The notes: generated by a model not told the origin, from the letters alone. Positions 24,999-35,185 are shown, numbered from the stretch's first letter. The stretch: 64,000 nt of DNA from Mycoavidus cysteinexigens (GCF_003966915.1 NZ_AP018150.1:2170001-2234000), one strand, 5' to 3'. Made by a program: numbers and translations.

Positions 24999-27900
24999 CT
25001 AGAAGTGCATCTCTGGTGCTTGCGCAGGCTCACCCTGTGCATCCCTTTGCTTGAGTAGATGGGTATTCAGTGAACTTAAGCCCTTTGCGTCTTGAATAGA
25101 CATACCAGCTACGACCAGCTCGTTTTGAGAGGAGGTCCAATCTAACTCGACTGTCCAGTCATTACCTTTGCATTTTATTTGCCAAATATGAACCGCGCTA
25201 CCCTCACTGCCTGCCATTTTAAAATCCCCTTTTGGAAACTCTTGCCAATCTATTGAAGCAATTTTCCCGACACAATCTGCAAGCGTTCTCTTACATTGCT
25301 CTGTGTCTATTGACCATAGTTTTACCGTCCTATCGTAACTCCCCGACGCCAGGAACTTGCTGTTGGGCGAAAAATTTACACTCATCACCCTATCACTATG
25401 CCCTGCAAGCTGCGACACTGACACTTTTTCGCTTGTCACGTTCTTCCATAGCCTCACCGTCCTATCATTACTCCCCGACGCCAGGACCGTGCTGTCCGGC
25501 GAAAAATTCACACTATTCACCTCTTTGCTATGTTGTTCTTCTTTTTCTTTAGGCATACGCTCCGCTTCTCTGCTTTCTTCTTTCTCCCACCCTTCTCCTT
25601 TCTTCCACAGCTTCACCTTAAAATCTCTTCCGCCTGACGCCAGGAACTTGCCGTCTGGCGAAAAACTCACACTCGACACCCATTCACTATGTCCTGTAAG
25701 CGTATACAAAAACGCATTTTCGCTAGTCACGTTCCATAACTTCACCGTATTATCATTCCCCCCCGACGCCAGGAATTTGCCGTCTGGTGAAAAACTCACA
25801 CTCCACACCGAAGCCGTATGCTCACCAAGCGTACGCAACTTTTCTCCACTGTTTACGTTCCACAGATTCACTGTATTATCATGACCTCCCGATGCCAGCA
25901 TCCCGTCGTCTTTGGGCGAAAAACTCACACTATTCACCCCCCCACTATGTCCTTCAAGCGTATGCAACATTTCTCCGCTTTTTACGCTCCACAGCTTTAT
26001 TGTCTTATCATCACTCCCTGACGCCAAGAACTCGCCTTTGGGCGAAAAACTCACACTATTCACGTTACCACGATGCCCTTCAAGCGCATGCAACTCTTGC
26101 CTGCTTTCCACTCTCCACAGCCTCACCGTCTCATCAACACTCCCCGACGCCAGGAGGTCGCCGTTGAGTGAAAAACTTACACTATTCACCAAACTGGTAT
26201 GCCCTTCAAATGTATACAACGGTTCTCCGCTTTCCGCTTTCCACAGCTTCACTGTATAATCGAAACTTCCCGACGCCAGGATCTCACTGTTGGGCGAAAA
26301 ACTCACACTTTTTACTACATTAGTATGCCCGTTAAGCGTGTGTAACTCGCTTGTGGATAAATTTTTTCCGTTCCTTTCTACTCCCCACAGCCTCACCGTC
26401 CTATCAGCACTCCCCGATGCCAGGAACCTGCCATCTGGCGAAAAAGTTACACTCTCTACCCAACCATTATGCTTTTCAAGCGTATCCACCAATACCCATT
26501 TACTATTTCCTTCAGGCGTATGCAACGCGTCTCCGCTCTGCCTCATCCATAGCATTACCGTATTATCATCACTCCCCGACACCAGGACTGTGCCGTCTAC
26601 CGAAAAATTCACACTCTTCACCCCTTCGCTATGCCCTTCAAGCGGAGAATCCAATAGTTTTCCACTTTCTACCTCCCACAACCTCACCACCTTATCTCCT
26701 CCCCCTGATGCAAGGATGCCATCTGGCGAAAAACTCACACACCATACTCCACGAGCACAACTCGCCTCAAACTCATGGTGATCAGAACGCTGTGCAAGTT
26801 TTCCGTTTTTAACCTCCCACAGTTTCACCAGCCCATCCCCACTCCCCGACGCTAGGTATTTGTTGTCTCGCGAAAATTTCACGCTATACACAGGTTGATT
26901 ATTATGTGCACTAATCTTATCCACCCGCTTTAATGTCTCAGTTTTATACAGTTGAATCTCACCATCATTCGTACCAACAGCCAACCAGCGCCCATCAGGA
27001 GAATAACAACAGTCCATAACCTTTTTACCTACCTCTAAACTAGGCAGCTCACCAAAGTTAACCTCTTTCAGATTCGCTCCTTTGAAATTCGCCCCACGCA
27101 ACCACGCGCCTCGCAATTTCACTTCGCTTAAATCCGCCCTTTCAAATTTCGTTTGATCGAACACCCCATAATTTAAATTCGCTCCGCGCACCTTGATTTG
27201 GCTCAAATCCAATCTACTCAGCTGCACCCCCGCTTTGACCAAGATAGTCAGCGCATTCGCTGCTGCTCTTTCAACGCCATATCGTGTCTTCGAGGCCTTC
27301 ACCCAACCTAAGAGCGGCTTTATCAACGTGCGCTCCTGCCGTACCCGCTCTGCTAAAAAGCTCAGCACCGCGGGATCTTCCACTACGTTCAGTTGGTTGA
27401 ACAAAGCCGATGGCTCCAACTTAACAAGATCTCCCAGCCCTTCCAATAGCGGACGCAGATTTCTCACTATGCTCAGTTCATTGGACAAATCTAACTGCCC
27501 GATCTCAGTGAGTTCTCTCATCTCTTCCCACAACGCTCTCGCCACAAAATAATCCTGGACCGATTTATGGATAAACTCATATTGATCGTCTCGGCAGATC
27601 AGCGGAGCATTAAAGCGCAATAATTTTGTTTCTATATTCTTATTATTAAAAAAGTCTTCACGCCAATCCTGTACAGATTGCTTCTTCCACGATAGAGGCG
27701 GCGAATATGCCACACGTACTACTCCAGCTTGGTACATAGCGACCGCCAAATCTTTGCCAAAATCGGCTCCATATTTGGTGAAATCTTTATTTAGAAAATC
27801 AAATGCTTCTCGTTCCTTATCAGTCAAGCGAATACTTCTTAAACGATCTTGCGAACGCTCAAACCAGCTCTCTACAAATTGATCATATAATGCAAGCCGA

Positions 27901-28988
27901 GTAATACGTTGACTGCTATCCTTGTATTTCTCGGCCAAAGTTGGCAATTCGCTCAATGACAATTTGAGTAAAAAAGGATTACGTATCAGGTCCTTGACTT
28001 CAGGTCTATCAAGAATTCCCCTATGTTCCGCGACACTCTTTTCTAATTCTGGGTATGAGCTTTCATATTTGTTTACATATTCCTCAATCGTCAAATCAGA
28101 GAATGGGGCGAGTTGATAGGTTTGAAGTAGATATGCCTGGCCTTTTGGGTGAAACTGGCGCTCATATCGGTCCCCCAAATATTCTGGTCGGCTGGTAACA
28201 ATTACTTTAGCCTGCCATTCATCTAGTTCATTCTCAACATAGAAAAGACGGGCTCGGTCTTTAATCTCATCATAGCCATCTAAAATAAAGATAAAGCAAT
28301 AATTCGCTTTTAAATCAGCTATCTGGTCCTCTGCAAATTTCTCTTTTTTTAGGTACTCTGAAATAAGATTGTTATTCGGCTCCTTCAGACTCGATAGCGG
28401 AATAAATAACGGGATAGGAGTTTGGCCGGATTTATTGGCCTCTTTGTCATAAGCCTCCCATAGGCTACGTGCCAAATACCGATTAAAGGTTGATTTACCA
28501 GAACCCGCTACGCCCAACAAAAGCAGCACTTTCTTTTCCTCTGAAGCAAGGAAATCTCTCACCTTCTCTTCCAGACTAAAGCGTTCTTTTGTATTGATTA
28601 TTAAAGTGCATTCCGGCGCAACATACATCGCCAACGCCTCTTTAATTTCGTTATCTTTTTGCAGGCTCTCTAAATACCTTTTCTGCAACTGCTGAATACC
28701 CAGGCTCGCTAATGGGGCAGTATGCGGGTGCCAGGCCGTGCTTTGCAATGGCCTCAGAATTTCTGCTAACAAGTTGGCATCTTCAGACGTTGAGTGGTAA
28801 TTCACGGTGACTGTGTTGTGCGAACCATCCTTGAATGAGACGTTAACCAAGCCATAGTTGATTTGCATGACAGGTCCCCTCTCTGCAGCATAAACCGCAT
28901 GGCTTGAATCGATTGGTGCCCCCCGCGTATTGGAGGAATACGAAGCTAAGGAAGCAGGAGTGCTTGGGGTTGAACTAATCGGCAACAT
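24999..28988 (-). CDS. NACHT-pentapeptide-WD40 receptor (third gene of the motif-linked cluster), 1329 aa
   Basis: Residues 1-39 are a Ser/Thr/Pro-rich linker; 40-66 hold the Gly/Asn motif (VMQINYGLVNVSFKDGSHN + TVTVNYHS), followed by a Leu-rich helix (DANLLAEILRPL). NACHT: Walker A LLLGVAGSGKSTFN (159-169), Walker B FIFILDGYDEIKD (232-244), EFIHKSVQDYFVARALW. Pentapeptide units at ~586-638 (GANLNYGVF, RADLSEVKL, GANLKEVNF). Then 14 WD40 blades, here quite divergent from each other (GHTNVVKSVSFSPNSEILAS and similar). The C-terminal tail has GLSSLNTHLLKQRDA. ATG 28988 has AAGGGG about 8 bases upstream. It follows the 849-residue protein gene by 176 bp on the same strand, so co-expression is likely but not proven. 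Confidence 0.92.
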   Translation of the reverse strand: MLPISSTPSTPASLASYSSNTRGAPIDSSHAVYAAERGPVMQINYGLVNVSFKDGSHNTVTVNYHSTSEDANLLAEILRPLQSTAWHPHTAPLASLGIQQLQKRYLESLQKDNEIKEALAMYVAPECTLIINTKERFSLEEKVRDFLASEEKKVLLLLGVAGSGKSTFNRYLARSLWEAYDKEANKSGQTPIPLFIPLSSLKEPNNNLISEYLKKEKFAEDQIADLKANYCFIFILDGYDEIKDRARLFYVENELDEWQAKVIVTSRPEYLGDRYERQFHPKGQAYLLQTYQLAPFSDLTIEEYVNKYESSYPELEKSVAEHRGILDRPEVKDLIRNPFLLKLSLSELPTLAEKYKDSSQRITRLALYDQFVESWFERSQDRLRSIRLTDKEREAFDFLNKDFTKYGADFGKDLAVAMYQAGVVRVAYSPPLSWKKQSVQDWREDFFNNKNIETKLLRFNAPLICRDDQYEFIHKSVQDYFVARALWEEMRELTEIGQLDLSNELSIVRNLRPLLEGLGDLVKLEPSALFNQLNVVEDPAVLSFLAERVRQERTLIKPLLGWVKASKTRYGVERAAANALTILVKAGVQLSRLDLSQIKVRGANLNYGVFDQTKFERADLSEVKLRGAWLRGANFKGANLKEVNFGELPSLEVGKKVMDCCYSPDGRWLAVGTNDGEIQLYKTETLKRVDKISAHNNQPVYSVKFSRDNKYLASGSGDGLVKLWEVKNGKLAQRSDHHEFEASCARGVWCVSFSPDGILASGGGDKVVRLWEVESGKLLDSPLEGHSEGVKSVNFSVDGTVLVSGSDDNTVMLWMRQSGDALHTPEGNSKWVLVDTLEKHNGWVESVTFSPDGRFLASGSADRTVRLWGVERNGKNLSTSELHTLNGHTNVVKSVSFSPNSEILASGSFDYTVKLWKAESGEPLYTFEGHTSLVNSVSFSLNGDLLASGSVDETVRLWRVESRQELHALEGHRGNVNSVSFSPKGEFLASGSDDKTIKLWSVKSGEMLHTLEGHSGGVNSVSFSPKDDGMLASGGHDNTVNLWNVNSGEKLRTLGEHTASVWSVSFSPDGKFLASGGNDNTVKLWNVTSENAFLYTLTGHSEWVSSVSFSPDGKFLASGGRDFKVKLWKKGEGWEKEESREAERMPKEKEEQHSKEVNSVNFSPDSTVLASGSNDRTVRLWKNVTSEKVSVSQLAGHSDRVMSVNFSPNSKFLASGSYDRTVKLWSIDTEQCKRTLADCVGKIASIDWQEFPKGDFKMAGSEGSAVHIWQIKCKGNDWTVELDWTSSQNELVVAGMSIQDAKGLSSLNTHLLKQRDAQGEPAQAPEMHF

Positions 28989-29164
28989 CTTAATTACCCC
29001 TTTCTAAGGGTTCACTTTCATCTGTATAGGGTTGGGTACCCCTTTGTCTTTCATGCCGTACTTATTTTTGATGGCAGTCATTTTGGATCCAATTGAATGT
29101 CTACTCTTCAAATTATTTCTTTTTGATGTCTAAGGTTGCTAGATCAGAAACCGCTGCGGGAGCA

Positions 29165-31714
29165 TTACCCGACTTTCATTTTGCTCCTGTTACCCTTGCC
29201 TGATATAGCGATGTTACCCACGCCACTTGTGAATTGAGACACAAATTCCCCCCCTTGTGCCTGAGAGCGCAGCGCGAGCCCAGAGAGTTCAGCAGCCACC
29301 TCTGGAGTGGGCTGCGTTTGGCTGGCCGCTAACAACTGCGGGTCCACGGCTGTGGGGTTGCAAGAAACGTCGCTGATGTTACCCGAGCCCTCTATTACTA
29401 TATTCGCCAAGCCCTCTGCTCTTTGCATGAGAACTTTCCCCCTTTTTTCTGACGGCAACTGTGTGCGCTGTCTCAACTCACGCTCAAACAGCATGGGTAC
29501 CATTTCGTACTTCATCTTTTCGAGCTGCTGCGATATCTGCCTTACTTTTTCGTTGGAAGCAAAGAGAACGGTCGCCGCGTCGTCTAAACCAAAGGATCGG
29601 GCTGATTCAGTCGTCGTATGACCTTGCATCGCTCTATACATCTCAAGCGCCACCTTAATTTCACCGCTCTTCTCTAAGTTCCCTAAATAAACGCCTTTCT
29701 GCTCTTTAAGATCCGTCAGTAAAATAGTCAATGAGGCTAAGTCAGGAAGCGGCAATTGCGTTTGTTGCTCTAGCAGACTCTGCATTTGCTGCATCCGCTG
29801 CTCTATCCTTTCTTGCGTCTGCTGCATCTGACTTTCTAATATGGCTTGCATTTGTTGCTTGAGGTTAGGCAGCTGCTCTAACATAAGGCTGATTCCTTCT
29901 AGCTTGGCGGGCATCTGGTTGAGACGAATATCCCCCCGCACCTTATCTAACAATTCGGTGCCTAACGGCTCCTGCCAGAGAGAAGACCAGACAGGAACAT
30001 AATCCTGGCCACCCTTTGGTAGAGGCTGCCTTAAGCGCTGTAAGGTGGCCCCTGCCATCTTTACAACGCGCTCGTGCCCGCCCCAGTAATCCTTGTGTTG
30101 CATAAGGCTTTCTAAAAATTGCTCCGCGCTTTCTTGCATTTCGGTACCCGGGTGCGTGCGGGCAATTTGTTCTAGACGATGACATAAACCTTGCAGGAAT
30201 TTTTCGTCCTTACGATACCGAGAGTCGCGCGCGAGTTTCTCGAATGCCACCCACTGATTTTCTTCAAGCAACAGATCAATAAACCGTAGCGCTCCATACC
30301 ATCCATGCGGGCGGTTGAACTGCTCAACCCCTTCGCTAGCCGATTGGTATGCCGTCGTCAATGCCTCGACGGTAACTTTTGCTGCATCGCCGACTTGGCC
30401 TATCGCGAGCGCTACCTCGCGCACGCCTGTAAATGCTTCTTCGAATCGGCCCAGAGACTCCTCTAATTTATCCACATCAAGATTTTTAACCGCAGCGGCC
30501 AAGTTTAAAACGCCCATCCCTACATTAAAGGTGTGACGTAATACGCTCCGCCAAACGGCTTCATCATTGGGAATATGCGCCAATGCCTGACGCGCATAGC
30601 GCGCTTGCCAGGCCAACGCTGGGTCAGAATGATCAATTAATCCATAGAACGTGGCGTAGAGCGGAGCTTGCACTCCCTCGCGGTTGATGCCACTCACCCC
30701 CAAACACGTCATCACATCCAGCAACTGCGAAGTCGTTTGCAGCAAGGTCTGACACTGGACCTTATTGTCTTCTTTATGCACTTTATCCAAGCGCGCTCCA
30801 AGAACTTCAAGTGCGCCCACTAAATCCCCGGAACGCACTTGGCTCAATAGCGCTTGTGGGCAGTGCCGGAGAATCACAGCCAGTCCTTGCGCCACCGATA
30901 CATTCAGCGAGACTGACTGGTTCGCAGACAATGCATTCACCGTTTGGCCAATTAACTGCTGGTACAATTCAATATCCGCTATCGATGCGAGCGGCACAAT
31001 TTCTCGTACCAATTCGAAGTAGTCTTTGGTTTCAGTGCACGCAAACGCTTCCAATATGCTGCGGGCGAGTTGCTTAAACTGTTTTTCTTGTGCTTCAGAA
31101 AGATAGCCTTGTTGCAAACACCAAGCTAAATGCCTGGTGTCGACAAGCTGATCGGGATCAGTTACAGGGTCATAGATTTTGCCGAGTGCAGGCAGTGTCA
31201 AATTTTGATCTAGCTTAAAAAAGCTTGCGATGGGCTGAGATGTAGATGAAAACTGTTGTTTGATCGAACCTTTGGCTTCCTCTACTTTTAAGATAGATTG
31301 CCAAGGAGCCGGCGTGTTGGGAAGCTTTAATACAGCTATTTTCTGCTTCACCTCATTCACACGCGAATTGTACGGTTCAATAGTGGCCTTCTCATAACTT
31401 TCGAGGGCTCGTGTAAATAATTTATGAGTACGCGCGAGATCTTCTTCTTTTAAAGAGAGCTGACCGCGCTCCTGATAAAGATCACCTCGCTCCACATAGA
31501 CTGTGGTAATGGCGGTGTTGATCTCTTGAGTACGTGGGGTGCCCTTCTTAAACGCGCTTTTCGCTCGATTGAACTGGCTGAGCGCGCAGTCAAACTCCTT
31601 ATCCTTGCTCTCTCCGTGCTCACGAGCAGTCTTGAGGTGTTCCTGAGCGCTCTTTCGAAAAACTTCACCTCGTTGCAAAGCAACCGCAGCATCGACTTTT
31701 CCCCAACTTATCAT
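29165..31714 (-). CDS. helical-repeat (ARM/TPR-like) protein with two C-terminal amyloid-like motifs, 849 aa
   Basis: N-terminal ~20-130 is TPR-like (RAKSAFKKG, VYVERGDLYQERG, FTRALESYEKA). From ~170 to ~590 it is all-helical and recalls ARM-like repeats (DTRHLAWCLQQGYLSEAQEK, DPALAWQARYARQALAHIPN). Residues ~600-660 form a Gln/Met-rich coiled coil. The last 85 residues carry two copies of the Gly/Asn motif: GLANIVIEGSGNISDVS (~767) and SGVGNIAISGKGNRSKMKVG at the very C-terminus, ~62 residues apart. No NTPase or enzyme motif is seen. ATG 31714 has TAGGAG ~7 bases upstream; 48 bp after the adaptor gene. I infer a scaffold or effector recruited by the downstream receptor through the motif. Fungal NACHT proteins carry similar ARM-like regions (from memory; needs a search). 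Confidence 0.8.
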   Translation of the reverse strand: MISWGKVDAAVALQRGEVFRKSAQEHLKTAREHGESKDKEFDCALSQFNRAKSAFKKGTPRTQEINTAITTVYVERGDLYQERGQLSLKEEDLARTHKLFTRALESYEKATIEPYNSRVNEVKQKIAVLKLPNTPAPWQSILKVEEAKGSIKQQFSSTSQPIASFFKLDQNLTLPALGKIYDPVTDPDQLVDTRHLAWCLQQGYLSEAQEKQFKQLARSILEAFACTETKDYFELVREIVPLASIADIELYQQLIGQTVNALSANQSVSLNVSVAQGLAVILRHCPQALLSQVRSGDLVGALEVLGARLDKVHKEDNKVQCQTLLQTTSQLLDVMTCLGVSGINREGVQAPLYATFYGLIDHSDPALAWQARYARQALAHIPNDEAVWRSVLRHTFNVGMGVLNLAAAVKNLDVDKLEESLGRFEEAFTGVREVALAIGQVGDAAKVTVEALTTAYQSASEGVEQFNRPHGWYGALRFIDLLLEENQWVAFEKLARDSRYRKDEKFLQGLCHRLEQIARTHPGTEMQESAEQFLESLMQHKDYWGGHERVVKMAGATLQRLRQPLPKGGQDYVPVWSSLWQEPLGTELLDKVRGDIRLNQMPAKLEGISLMLEQLPNLKQQMQAILESQMQQTQERIEQRMQQMQSLLEQQTQLPLPDLASLTILLTDLKEQKGVYLGNLEKSGEIKVALEMYRAMQGHTTTESARSFGLDDAATVLFASNEKVRQISQQLEKMKYEMVPMLFERELRQRTQLPSEKRGKVLMQRAEGLANIVIEGSGNISDVSCNPTAVDPQLLAASQTQPTPEVAAELSGLALRSQAQGGEFVSQFTSGVGNIAISGKGNRSKMKVG

Positions 31715-31762
31715 CTTATTACTCCTATGTCCAAATAGAGTTTAAATTTATTTTTCCTCATC

Positions 31763-32524
31763 TTATTTAGGGAGTGGCGGTAACTCTTTGGATTCTAACT
31801 TTGTGCCACCTGGGACGCTGACATTAGAAGTTGCTTCAAAAGTACTACTCGAACCATATATTACGGTAGTGTCGTTCCTATCTCCAGATATCGTGTAATT
31901 AGCTACTCCCCTTGTAGATTGAAATACAATATCCCCCAATTTTTCAGATGGTACCTGGCTAACCATAGAGACCGCAGCATTAACGTCTTCAGAGTGGTAT
32001 TCTAGGCTTTCCTTCAATAACGGCAAATCTCGATCCGTTGGACTGTAATGTAACTTGTTGATGTTTCCTGAACTTTTTATTGCTATGTTAGCCAAACCGC
32101 TTACCACTTGTAGGTTGGCGTTTACTTTCTTTTCTTCTTTCACCGTCGTTTGTGCGGAAGGCGATAAGGAAGATAATCTCTGCTCTGCCTCTTGCGCCCC
32201 GTACCGCCGCGCCTCCATATAATCAGCCCGCGCCTCTTCTATCCTGCCAAAATCTCTTAAAATATCTCCCCTTAATAAGCAAGCCTGGGCAAGGCTAGCT
32301 TGAATATCGCGCTTTTCGTCGTAAGAGAATTTTTTGTTCTGAGCGAGCACATCACTAAATTTTCTTTTTGCTATATCTAACGAATCCAGCGTAGTCACTG
32401 GGTCCTGCTCTCGCTTTAACTCAGCACGTCTTAAAGCAGATTTGCCTTGTTCTAAAGGGCTTAAAGACGATAAAGTAGTGATATTTGTTGACGTCGAAAA
32501 AGTTGTGTTTACAGTGTTATTCAT
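31763..32524 (-). CDS. two-motif adaptor-like protein with TPR N-terminus, 253 aa
   Basis: Residues ~25-120 form TPR-like helices (SLDIAKRKFSDVL, ACLLRGDILRDFGRIEEARA, DYMEARRYGAQEA). Motif 1 at 139-161: GLANIAIKSSGNINKLHYSP, then DLPLLKESL. Motif 2 at 204-225: GVANYTISGDRNDTTVIYG. Spacing and sequence match the C-terminus of the 849-residue neighbour. No catalytic or membrane segment is seen; the tail is Ser/Pro-rich. ATG 32524 has TAAGGAG ~5 bases upstream, and a promoter-like sequence lies at 32557-32585. First gene of the minus-strand cluster. Role (inference): adaptor that nucleates or spreads assembly between the receptor and the ARM-like protein. Confidence 0.8.
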   Translation of the reverse strand: MNNTVNTTFSTSTNITTLSSLSPLEQGKSALRRAELKREQDPVTTLDSLDIAKRKFSDVLAQNKKFSYDEKRDIQASLAQACLLRGDILRDFGRIEEARADYMEARRYGAQEAEQRLSSLSPSAQTTVKEEKKVNANLQVVSGLANIAIKSSGNINKLHYSPTDRDLPLLKESLEYHSEDVNAAVSMVSQVPSEKLGDIVFQSTRGVANYTISGDRNDTTVIYGSSSTFEATSNVSVPGGTKLESKELPPLPK

Positions 32525-33194
32525 ACAATCTCCTTACCTCATTTGGTATTGATCGAATGTTAAAATGTATAAATACACCCTTCAAAAAACAATTTGAAAC
32601 GGATTTGTTTATAACTCGTCAACTTTTTTATTCTGCTGCATTCTTAAAATTTGTTGACGATTATTATTGTAGTTATAGTTCACCAAAAATGCGTTTTGAT
32701 TTTTTAAATAGCTTATCAAAATTAATAAAAAAATGTTATTTATAAAAGAGAGCAAGACATTCCCATCCGCGTTCCATAGTAATTAATGAATTTAGGTTGC
32801 CATGACTCTGCGACTCTTGCTGTAAGTTCTGAAAGCATTTTTACCCCCTCTTATTTTTAACTCGTTGGAAAACACAAGTTGTGCATTTTTCTTTTACGTG
32901 GTCCCACAGATCCTTGCTACCTTGGCCTTGAGGCTATCTATCGAAATTTTCTCGCACAATTCTATTTCAAAATCTGCTTCGGAAAACTTATGCTTAATTC
33001 GCCCTAATAAGGCCTAAAAAGCCCTAATTTAGCTATTGCTCCGAAGCAAGAAAATGGCTATCCTGTTGTTTTTATTAGCTTTTGTTCAATTTTTCTCCGG
33101 ACTCAATGGGATGGACGCTCCCCCCTTTGAACGGCATCATGATGTGCCAAAATGGGAGTTCAATCTCACCCATTGATAGACAGGAGCATTCGCC
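32525..33194. other. AT-rich intergenic region with the likely cluster promoter
   Basis: Between the adaptor gene (minus) and an IS110 remnant (plus). It contains a promoter candidate at 32557-32585. The right-hand part (32970-33180) has repeated GCCCTAA and GCTCCGAAGCAAG and probably belongs to the non-coding 5' end of the IS110 element. No gene is recognised; the open frame at 32485-32745 has no support. Confidence 0.4.
32557..32585 (-). promoter_or_regulatory. putative sigma70-type promoter of the adaptor/ARM/NACHT cluster
   Basis: On the minus strand: TTGAAG, a 17-base spacer, then TAACAT, ending ~33 bp before the adaptor ATG at 32524. The -35 matches the consensus at four of six positions and the -10 at four of six; spacing is ideal. 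AT-richness makes chance matches possible. Confidence 0.35.
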
Positions 33195-33575
33195 ATGGAG
33201 ATCACAACAGTAGGCATCGATTTAGCAAAGACATGGTTCCAATTGCACGCCGTAGGCAAATCTGGCAAAACAGTACTTAAGAAGAAGTTAAACCGTGGCC
33301 AGATGATTGAATTCTTCGCCAACCTACCCACTTGTCTGATTGGCATGGAGGCCTGTGGTAGCGCACACCACTGGGCACGGAAGCTACAGAGTTTGGGCCA
33401 CACGGTAAAGCTCATGGCACCACAGTTCGTCAAGCCCTATGTCAAGACCAACAAGAATGATATGGCTGACGCCGAGGCAATCTGCGAAGCCGTGAGTCGA
33501 CCCAACATGCGATTTGTACCGATAAAAAATCTGGAGCAGCAAGCAGTACTTTCGCTGCATCGAGTGCGTCAGGGC
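33195..33575 (+). pseudogene. IS110-family transposase, N-terminal fragment cut by IS21
   Basis: MEITTVGIDLAKTWFQLHAV opens the DEDD/RuvC-like domain (first Asp in GIDLAK); CLIGMEACGSAHHWARKLQS supplies the Glu and NKNDMADAEAICEA the Asp pair of the DEDD set. The homology stops at LSLHRVRQG where the IS21 terminal repeat begins (33576). The C-terminal serine domain is missing and no matching remainder is found beyond the IS21 right end. CAGGAG lies ~10 bases before the ATG. Confidence 0.85.
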
Positions 33576-33688
33576 TGTAAAACAGCGTGCAAAACTTACC
33601 AGTTTAGGAGAGGAAACAGCGTCCAAAAGTTTCCATCCTATTTATGCAAAGATCCGGCGAATTTGCCGGGGAAACTGGAGTGTTTTAC

Positions 33689-35185
33689 ATGGAAATGATT
33701 TACGAGATAAGACGTCGATACAAAGTACAAAAGCAGAGCATCAGCGCGATAGCACGAGAGATGGGTCTATCGCGTCCGACAGTGCGCAAACATATTGAGA
33801 CGGTAGAGGAGCCCAAGTACGATCGAATACAGCCGATACGGCCCCAATTGGGTGCTTATGAAGGACAACTAGAGCAATGGTTAGAACAGGAAGCCAAGTT
33901 TCCCCGTGGCCGTCGTCGTACCGCTCGTCGACTGTTTGAAGGGTTACAAGAAATGGGATACCCGGGCGCTTACGACAGCGTGCAACGCTTTGTTAAGGAT
34001 TGGAAACTAAAGGCTCGAGGGCCGCGAGTCACACAAGTTTTTGTACCCCTCGTATTTGAGCCTGCTGACGCTTGCCAATTTGATTGGAGCCATGAGCATG
34101 TCGAATTAGGGGGCGTTGGGCAAACAGTTAAGGTGGCCCATTTTCGGCTGGCGTATAGCCGTCAGCTCTTTGTTATAGCCTATCTGCGCGAAACCCAAGA
34201 GATGGTATTCGATGCACATAGACAGGCTTTTGCTTTTCTGGGTGGCGTGCCCAACCGAATCATCTACGATAATCTTAAGACGGTGGTGGATACCATTTTA
34301 GTCGGTAAAGAGCGTCAATTTAATCGGCGTTTTCTGACTCTAGCCAATCATTACTGATTCGAGCCGGTCGCCTGTACGCCAGCCGCAGGCTGGGAGAAAA
34401 GGCAAATTGAGAATCAGGTGGGCAATGTACGGGAATGGCTATTCACGCCGCTTGCGCGCTTTTCTAATCTGGTCGAACTCAATGACTGGCTGGCTATACG
34501 CTGCCGAGAACTCGCTCAACGCAAACACCCCTGCCATCGTGGACGCACTATCAACGAATGTTTCCAAGAAGAACAACGCGTGTTACGTCCAATCATCGCC
34601 CCGTTTGAAGGTTACGTTGAACAGATGATGCGCGTCTCAAACACCAGCTTGGTGCACGTGGATAGAAATCGTTATAGCGTTCCGGTTCGCTTTGCCAGAC
34701 AAGCCGTGTCTGTACATATAAGCGCCAACCCAATCCAAGTGGTAGCCCAGGCTCAGGTCGTTGCGACTCACCAGCGAGTCTTTGGGCGGGACCAACTCAT
34801 CTGCGATCCTTGGCATTATCTGCCTGTGCTAGAGAAGAAACCCGGTGCCTTACGCAATGGTGTGCCTTTTGTTGAGTGGGATTTACCGCTTCCCATTCAA
34901 GCGGTACGGAAATGCCTGCTGAAGCGCCCTAAGGGGGATCGTGCCTTTGTCGAACTGCTCCTGTTGGCTCAGAAAGTCGGCCTGGAGGCTTTAACCGTGG
35001 CGTGTGAATGTGCTTTAGAAGCCGGTACAGTGACGGCCCCCATCATTATGAACGAAATGCGCAGACTGACCGACCCGGGTCCGCCCACTTCGCTTGAATG
35101 GCCCGATGGTATTGTTTTAACGCTAGAACCCCTAGCAGATTGCCAGCGCTATGACCACCTGCTCGGAGAAACCCATGCCCACTGA
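33689..35185 (+). pseudogene. istA: IS21 transposase IstA with one in-frame UGA
   Basis: Start MEMIYEIRRRY at 33689. The frame holds an HTH (SISAIAREMGLSRPTVRKHI), then the rve core: CQFDWSHEHVELGG (Asp), RIIYDNLKTVVD (Asp). After FLTLANHY a TGA at 34355-34357 interrupts, and the same frame continues with FEPVACTPAAGWEKRQIENQ, carrying the catalytic Glu (EKRQIENQ), to a normal C-terminus GETHAH. One substitution is therefore the only lesion. The same TGA occurs in copy 2. Either a dead gene that moved in trans, or translation by readthrough. Confidence 0.85.

Noticed and set aside
24439-25058. Further open frames overlapping the spanin genes (minus strand, and plus 24867-25058)
   Set aside because: Shadows of the i-spanin frame; the only overlapping frame with real signals is the o-spanin (signal peptide plus lipobox).
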